Positions 59,897-64,000 of a stretch of 64,000 bases of DNA are shown here, in pieces. Below the pieces are notes generated by a model that did no database searches, was not told the DNA's origin, and saw only the letters and a program-made list of their open reading frames with translations. How positions within the stretch are numbered: position 1 is the first letter of the stretch; the number at the start of each line of letters is the position of its first letter. The position numbers were made by a program, and so were the translations under genes. Origin of the DNA: JBCCGR01 sp039029195 (GTDB lineage Bacteria; Pseudomonadota; Alphaproteobacteria; Rhizobiales; Rhizobiaceae). Location of the stretch: NCBI GenBank assembly GCA_039029195.1, contig JBCCGR010000012.1:1-64000 (forward strand), given 5' to 3'.

Positions 59897-61108
59897 TCAG
59901 GTCAACACGCGGTCAAGATCGGCGATCAGATCTTCGGCATCTTCCAGCCCGACTGACAGGCGGAAGATACCGTCACCTGCATAGTCGCGATAGGATTGAA
60001 GCTGTTTTCCTTTCAGGCGGAACGAGCTTTCCATAAGGCCATCCGTAGGCATCCAAAAGATCAGACTGCGATGATGGCCAAGAGAAACGGCATAGTGGAT
60101 CACCTGCAGCTCATCGACCATTTTTGCGGCAAGCGCTTCACCATCTGCTTCACCGCCCACCTGAAAGGCGAGCATGCCTGACGTGTTGACCATCTGCCTT
60201 TTTGCAAGGTCGTGTTGGGGATGGCTTTCAAGTCCGGGATAAATGACCTGCGTCACCTTTGAGTGATCTTCAAGAAACCGCGCAACCGCAAGCGCACCAT
60301 CCCGATGTGCCCTCATGCGCAACGGCAGGGTCGACGCTCCACGAGCAATCAACCAGGCGTTGAACGGAGAAAGAATGCCGCCATGATGGATTGAGGATTC
60401 AAGATTAAGTGCCTTGATATCCTTGGCTGAACCACAAACTGCCCCACCGATAGCATCCCCATGACCGCCAATATATTTGGTGATCGAATGCATGATGTAG
60501 TCAACGCCAAGAGCTTGTGCATCCTGTCCCAGCGGTGAAGCAAATGTGGCATCGCATGACAGTTTTGCCCCGGCAGAATGTGCGATTTTCGCAATCGCTG
60601 CGATGTCCGTCAGCCGACAGATCGGGTTCACCGGCGTTTCAATATGCACGAGCTTTGTGTTGGGTCGCATGGCGTCCGCAACAGCCCCAACATCACTCAT
60701 GTCAACGAAGCTAACCTCAATGCCGAAGCGCGGCAGCGTATCGCGGGCCAGTTCCGCAACACCGGCATAGGAGACATCGGAAACCACGGCGTGATCACCG
60801 GACGAAAGAACAGTCAGGAAAATTGCTGTTGCTGCTGCCATGCCCGATGCAAAGCAGGCGCAAGCTTCGGTGCCTTCCAGCGCAGCAAGTTTGTTTTCCA
60901 ACGCGCGGACCGAAGGATTGGCCCACCTCCCATAAAGAAACGGGCTTTCGTCCGTCAGATCATGCGCGGAAAAACCGGCAGGTTCATCAACCACATAGGT
61001 TGATGACATGACGATATTAGGCGCCGATGCTCCGGTGACGGGATCAGGCGCCTCGCCCGCATGAATGGCCGTTGTGCTCTTACCCGTGTAGGCGTTTGAT
61101 TTGGCCAA
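59897..61108 (-). CDS. Trans-sulfuration PLP enzyme (cystathionine gamma-synthase family)
   Basis: This 403-residue fold-type I PLP enzyme is of the Cys/Met metabolism family. It shows SPFLYGRWANPSVRALENKL (the Tyr/Arg contacts to the neighbouring subunit), ACFASGMAAATAIFLTVL, THIETPVNP-like VHIETPVNPICRLTDI, SCDATFASPLGQDAQALGVD and SITKYIGGHGDAIGG with the PLP Lys. It could be a cystathionine gamma-synthase, cystathionine gamma-lyase or methionine gamma-lyase, and the sequence does not decide. It begins 3 bases after the gatA stop and is surely in the same operon. Confidence 0.9.
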   Translation of the reverse strand: MAKSNAYTGKSTTAIHAGEAPDPVTGASAPNIVMSSTYVVDEPAGFSAHDLTDESPFLYGRWANPSVRALENKLAALEGTEACACFASGMAAATAIFLTVLSSGDHAVVSDVSYAGVAELARDTLPRFGIEVSFVDMSDVGAVADAMRPNTKLVHIETPVNPICRLTDIAAIAKIAHSAGAKLSCDATFASPLGQDAQALGVDYIMHSITKYIGGHGDAIGGAVCGSAKDIKALNLESSIHHGGILSPFNAWLIARGASTLPLRMRAHRDGALAVARFLEDHSKVTQVIYPGLESHPQHDLAKRQMVNTSGMLAFQVGGEADGEALAAKMVDELQVIHYAVSLGHHRSLIFWMPTDGLMESSFRLKGKQLQSYRDYAGDGIFRLSVGLEDAEDLIADLDRVLT

Positions 61109-61111
61109 GAC

Positions 61112-62596
61112 CTACCACCAGCGTTCTGCTTTGAACTGACCTGCAGCCCGTTCAATCACATGGCCGGTCTGGAACAGCGTTTCCTCGTCGAACGGACGGC
61201 CAATGAGCTGAAGTCCGAGCGGAAGTCCATCGTTTGATAGCCCCGCCGGAACTGCGATGCCTGGCAATCCGGCCATGTTCACCGTCACGGTGAATACGTC
61301 ATTCAGATACATCTGAACCGGGTCGGCTTTCTTTTCCTCATCACCAATCTCAAACGCCGCCGACGGTGTCGCGGGCGTGAGGATTGCATCAATCCCGTCC
61401 GCATAGACTGTTTCAAAATCCTGCTTGATGAGCGTGCGCACTTTCTGCGCCCGCAGATAATAGGCGTCATAGTAACCAGCAGAAAGCACATAGGTGCCAA
61501 TGAGCACCCGGCGAACGACTTCATCGCCAAACCCGGCTGCGCGTGTGTTCTCATACATGCCGGTGATGTCGTCGCCGTCCACCCGAAGCCCGTATTTCAC
61601 GCCGTCATAGCGTGCGAGATTGGATGAAGCCTCAGCCGGGGCCACAATGTAGTAGGCGGGAAGCGCATATTTCGTGTGCGGCAACGAGATATCAACAATC
61701 TCCGCGCCGGCATCCCGCATCATCTCAATACCCGTCTGCCAAAGGGTCTCGATTTCATCCGGCATGCCATCCATGCGATATTCTTTCGGAATGCCAATTT
61801 TCTTGCCCTTGATCGACTGCCCGATCGCGGCTTCATAATCTGGCACCGCACGATCCACGGACGTGGTGTCTTTTTGGTCCACTGACGCCATGGACTGGAG
61901 CATGATCGCAGCATCCCGAACGTCTTTGGTGATGGGTCCCGCCTGATCGAGTGATGAGGCAAATGCCACCATGCCCCATCGGGAGCAGCGGCCATAGGTC
62001 GGTTTGATGCCAACAGTGCCCGTGAATGCGGCTGGCTGGCGAATGGAACCACCGGTGTCAGACGCCGTCGCTGCAAGGCAGAGGTCCGCTGCGACTGCCG
62101 ATGCGGACCCACCGGACGAACCACCGGGAACCAGACCGGCATTGCTTTCGGTCTTACCCTTCCACGGGTTGGTGACTGCACCGTAGTGGGAGGTTTCATT
62201 GGAAGAACCCATGGCAAACTCGTCCATGTTGAGTTTGCCAAGCATCACCGCGCCATCGTCCCACAGATTCTGCGTGACGGTCGATTCATATTCCGGCTTG
62301 AATCCATCCAGAATGTGGCTGCATGCCTGAGTGTGAACGCCCTTGGTGGCGTAAAGATCCTTCACACCGATCGGCAGGCCTTCAAGCGCTCGTCCTTCTC
62401 CGCTCGCGAGTTTTTCATCACTCGCTTTGGCCATGTCGCGGGCCTTGTCTGCGCATACGGCGACATAGGCATTGAGTGATGGATTTGCAGCCTCAATCGC
62501 ATCCAGACACGCATTGGTGAGTTCCAGCGCAGAAACCGACTTTTCGCGCAGTTTGTCGCGCGCATCGGCAAGGGTCAGGCGGGTCAGTTCAGACAT
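61112..62596 (-). CDS. gatA: Asp-tRNA(Asn)/Glu-tRNA(Gln) amidotransferase subunit A
   Basis: The 494-residue amidase subunit releases ammonia from glutamine for tRNA-dependent amidation. The amidase-signature Ser-Ser-Lys catalytic triad is in LEGLPIGVKDLYATKGVHTQ (Lys) and GLVPGGSSGGSASAVAADLC, then ASDTGGSIRQPAAFTGTVGI (Ser residues). The start is ATG 62594-62596. GNAT and gatC genes precede it on the same strand and a PLP-enzyme gene follows after 3 bases, so at least four genes form one unit. Confidence 0.97.
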   Translation of the reverse strand: MSELTRLTLADARDKLREKSVSALELTNACLDAIEAANPSLNAYVAVCADKARDMAKASDEKLASGEGRALEGLPIGVKDLYATKGVHTQACSHILDGFKPEYESTVTQNLWDDGAVMLGKLNMDEFAMGSSNETSHYGAVTNPWKGKTESNAGLVPGGSSGGSASAVAADLCLAATASDTGGSIRQPAAFTGTVGIKPTYGRCSRWGMVAFASSLDQAGPITKDVRDAAIMLQSMASVDQKDTTSVDRAVPDYEAAIGQSIKGKKIGIPKEYRMDGMPDEIETLWQTGIEMMRDAGAEIVDISLPHTKYALPAYYIVAPAEASSNLARYDGVKYGLRVDGDDITGMYENTRAAGFGDEVVRRVLIGTYVLSAGYYDAYYLRAQKVRTLIKQDFETVYADGIDAILTPATPSAAFEIGDEEKKADPVQMYLNDVFTVTVNMAGLPGIAVPAGLSNDGLPLGLQLIGRPFDEETLFQTGHVIERAAGQFKAERWW

Positions 62597-62625
62597 GAAT
62601 TCGGGTCTCGTCTAAGAAGTTCGAT

Positions 62626-63114
62626 TTAGTTTTGTTGATCCGTGGCGGCAGCTGTCAGCGGCTTTCGATAGAAAATCGAATAGCCGGTGTCTTCATAGTC
62701 GAGCACCGCGCCGCAACGTTCAAAACCGGCACGCTCATAAACCCGCCATGCGGCGGGATGTTTATCGCCGGTTTCAAGAACCAATTCCTGATAGTTCTCT
62801 TTGGCGGCCAAAGCCTCGATCCTTTCAAGAATTTTCCCGCCGATGCCGTTTCCCTGCGCTTCCGGTCGCGTGTACATGCGCTTGACCTCAGCCGCAGGGC
62901 CAGAATGACGTTTGAAGGCTCCAATCGCCACCGCATCACCATCGATCCGACCCACAAACAGCGTTGTTTCGGGCTCCGCCATTTCTTCAACAGTCATGTG
63001 ATAACAATATTCTGCCGGCGTTAGTTCAAGCAACGCTTCATTTAGCTCGCCAATTAGTCTCCGCACGTCGTCCTGCAGCGGGGTCTCTTCGGCAATGTCA
63101 GCGGTTGCTGCCAT
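62626..63114 (-). CDS. GNAT family N-acetyltransferase (within the gat operon)
   Basis: The 162-residue protein contains EVKRMYTRPEAQGNGIGGKI (the acetyl-CoA pyrophosphate loop QxxGxG) and AAWRVYERAGFERCGAVLDY (GNAT C-terminal helix-strand). The substrate is not known. Its ATG (63112-63114) overlaps the gatC stop by one base (TAATG) and gatA follows 29 bases later. So it is co-translated with the amidotransferase genes, an uncommon insertion between gatC and gatA. Confidence 0.9.
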   Translation of the reverse strand: MAATADIAEETPLQDDVRRLIGELNEALLELTPAEYCYHMTVEEMAEPETTLFVGRIDGDAVAIGAFKRHSGPAAEVKRMYTRPEAQGNGIGGKILERIEALAAKENYQELVLETGDKHPAAWRVYERAGFERCGAVLDYEDTGYSIFYRKPLTAAATDQQN

Positions 63115-63401
63115 TATTCCACCACTTTGGGGACCGCAAAGAAGTGATCCTCGCTCACCGGCGCGTTGGATACGATGTCGTCGGCCTTGTTCCCGTCGGT
63201 AACGGCATCGACGCGCTTTTTCATGTCCGTTTCCACGACCGCGGTCATTGGTTCGACATTGTCCACGTTCACTTCAGACAATTGTTCGACAAAACCCAAG
63301 ATCGTGTTGAGTTCTCCACGAAGGGTTTCCGCCTGATCGTCGGAGACGGCAATGCGCGCGAGTTTTGCCACGCGCTTTACGGTTTGTGTGTCAACGGACA
63401 T
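63114..63401 (-). CDS. gatC: Asp-tRNA(Asn)/Glu-tRNA(Gln) amidotransferase subunit C
   Basis: The 95-residue GatC subunit holds GatA and GatB together. The pattern VKRVAKLARIAVSDDQAETL at the start, LGFVEQLSEVNVDNVEPMTA in the middle and DIVSNAPVSEDHFFAVPKVVE at the end is that of normal GatC. ATG 63401 is chosen (MSVDTQTVKR). The frame runs to 63437. It is first in the gatC-GNAT-gatA-PLP enzyme operon, with its promoter in the 111-base gap before 63513. Confidence 0.96.
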   Translation of the reverse strand: MSVDTQTVKRVAKLARIAVSDDQAETLRGELNTILGFVEQLSEVNVDNVEPMTAVVETDMKKRVDAVTDGNKADDIVSNAPVSEDHFFAVPKVVE

Positions 63402-63512
63402 GAGAACTTCCCGGAAGTGCCACCCATCGGTGGCCAAGCGATATCGTCAGCAGCAGCCTATAACCGGACCACCGGAAATCAGCAATGGCGCAATTGGTTC
63501 GATGCCCCGGAT

Positions 63513-64000
63513 TTAAAGGCTGATGTCACCGCCGGGATCGAGCACCTTCACCTTCTTTTGGGTTTCGACTTCCAACGCCGCAACAAACGTTGAAGCGTCG
63601 GGATCAATCAGGCCAAAGGTGCCGTAGTGACACGGGATGATCGTCTCAAACTCGAAATAGCGCTGACAGGCCAATGCTGCCACAGCCCCACCCATGGTGA
63701 AACGATCGCCGATGGGCACAATTCCCACCTGAGGACGGTGCAATTCCTGGATGAGCGCCATGTCGGAGAAAATGTCCGTATCACCCATATGAAGCACGGA
63801 TTTTCCGTCTTCAAAGTGGAACACGAGCCCGTTCGAATGGCCAAGATCATGGCTCACACCGTTTTCGTCGATCATCGCCGACGAGTGATGCGCCTGCACG
63901 AATGTGATTGAAAAACCATCATGATGCAGCGTGCCGCCAGTGTTTGCCGGGTCAAGGTTTTCCACGCCCTTGCCGCCGATGTAGCCGCACAGATCGGCAT
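63513..64000 (-). CDS. UPF0173 family metal-dependent hydrolase (partial at the window edge)
   Basis: The last 162 codons of a metallo-beta-lactamase-fold protein are present. The frame is open to the edge, so the start is beyond 64000. Seen are GGKGVENLDPANTGG, FVQAHHSSAMIDENGVSHD, SVLHMGDTDIFSDMALI, VGIVPIGDRFTMGGAVAALA and PCHYGTFGLIDPDASTF, which match the UPF0173 (YtkL) group of single-domain metal hydrolases. The substrate is unknown. The gene is divergent in function from, but on the same strand as, the gat operon. Confidence 0.9.
   Translation of the reverse strand, partial: ADLCGYIGGKGVENLDPANTGGTLHHDGFSITFVQAHHSSAMIDENGVSHDLGHSNGLVFHFEDGKSVLHMGDTDIFSDMALIQELHRPQVGIVPIGDRFTMGGAVAALACQRYFEFETIIPCHYGTFGLIDPDASTFVAALEVETQKKVKVLDPGGDISL

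Noticed and set aside
1..64000. tRNA, rRNA or CRISPR in the gaps
   Set aside because: No cloverleaf-like sequence with the TTCGAATCC-type T loop and no regularly spaced direct repeats were seen. The repeated intergenic motifs are palindromic and irregularly spaced.

Overview
The window looks like chromosome from an alphaproteobacterium of the order Hyphomicrobiales (Rhizobiales). The evidence is the gene set and its neighbourhoods. An NDUFA12-type complex I protein lies near a DUF2155 protein. nrdR and glyA are adjacent. An LdtR-type MarR regulator, a DUF6163 membrane protein, hemB, bpt and parC lie on the same stretch, as do aspS, rnd, ppx and hdaA, and gatC/gatA/gatB. GC is moderate to high, genes are tightly packed, and no rRNA, tRNA, CRISPR array, complete insertion sequence or prophage was seen. 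Genus cannot be fixed from the sequence alone.

Layout. 1-4.0 kb: edge of an outer-membrane barrel gene, DUF2155, a methyltransferase, NDUFA12 and a very basic repetitive secreted protein. 4.5-10.5 kb: TauE/SafE exporter, an OmpA-like lipoprotein-sized protein flanked by two diverged copies of an unknown repeat, a decayed MFS fragment, an epoxide hydrolase, the intact MFS gene and a Nudix hydrolase. 10.5-17.1 kb: nrdR, glyA, speE, speD, a zinc-ribbon methyltransferase, a YARHG protein and a double NTF2-like protein. 17.1-25 kb is the accessory part: an L,D-transpeptidase broken by one in-frame amber codon, a small SH3 protein, then a two-gene unit made of a 959-residue exported protein of unknown family and a 919-residue STAND-type NTPase with TPR repeats. 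25-36 kb: ldtR, DUF6163, hydroxyisobutyryl-CoA hydrolase, hemB, bpt, EamA transporter, FAD oxidoreductase, proline-racemase-family enzyme and parC. 36-40.5 kb: two paralogous exported proteins and an esterase. 40.6-50.7 kb: dihaem cytochrome c, ogt, GNAT, aspS, two small RDD-like proteins, MFS, rnd, ppx, hdaA and a Nudix protein. 50.8-64 kb: photolyase, a BadF-type kinase, two small exported proteins, a redoxin, an MsrQ-like haem membrane protein, gatB, an isoprenylcysteine methyltransferase-like protein, a VWA protein, then a gatC-GNAT-gatA-PLP enzyme operon and the edge of a UPF0173 metal hydrolase.

Functional links. speD and speE together make spermidine. aspS carries the His typical of non-discriminating AspRS, and GatCAB in the same window could repair the resulting Asp-tRNA(Asn). 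ppx and hdaA are adjacent, although in many relatives ppk lies between them. hemB supplies porphobilinogen for haem, which the cytochrome c and MsrQ-like proteins use.

Intergenic DNA holds several families of palindromic, often paired, REP-like repeats (at about 0.88, 2.9, 4.1-4.4, 11.1-11.4, 25.0-25.5, 30.9, 39.3 and 55.5 kb). The best candidate for an undescribed system is the exported protein plus STAND/TPR NTPase pair at 19.3-25.0 kb. Its function is not known and the proposal rests on domain logic only.
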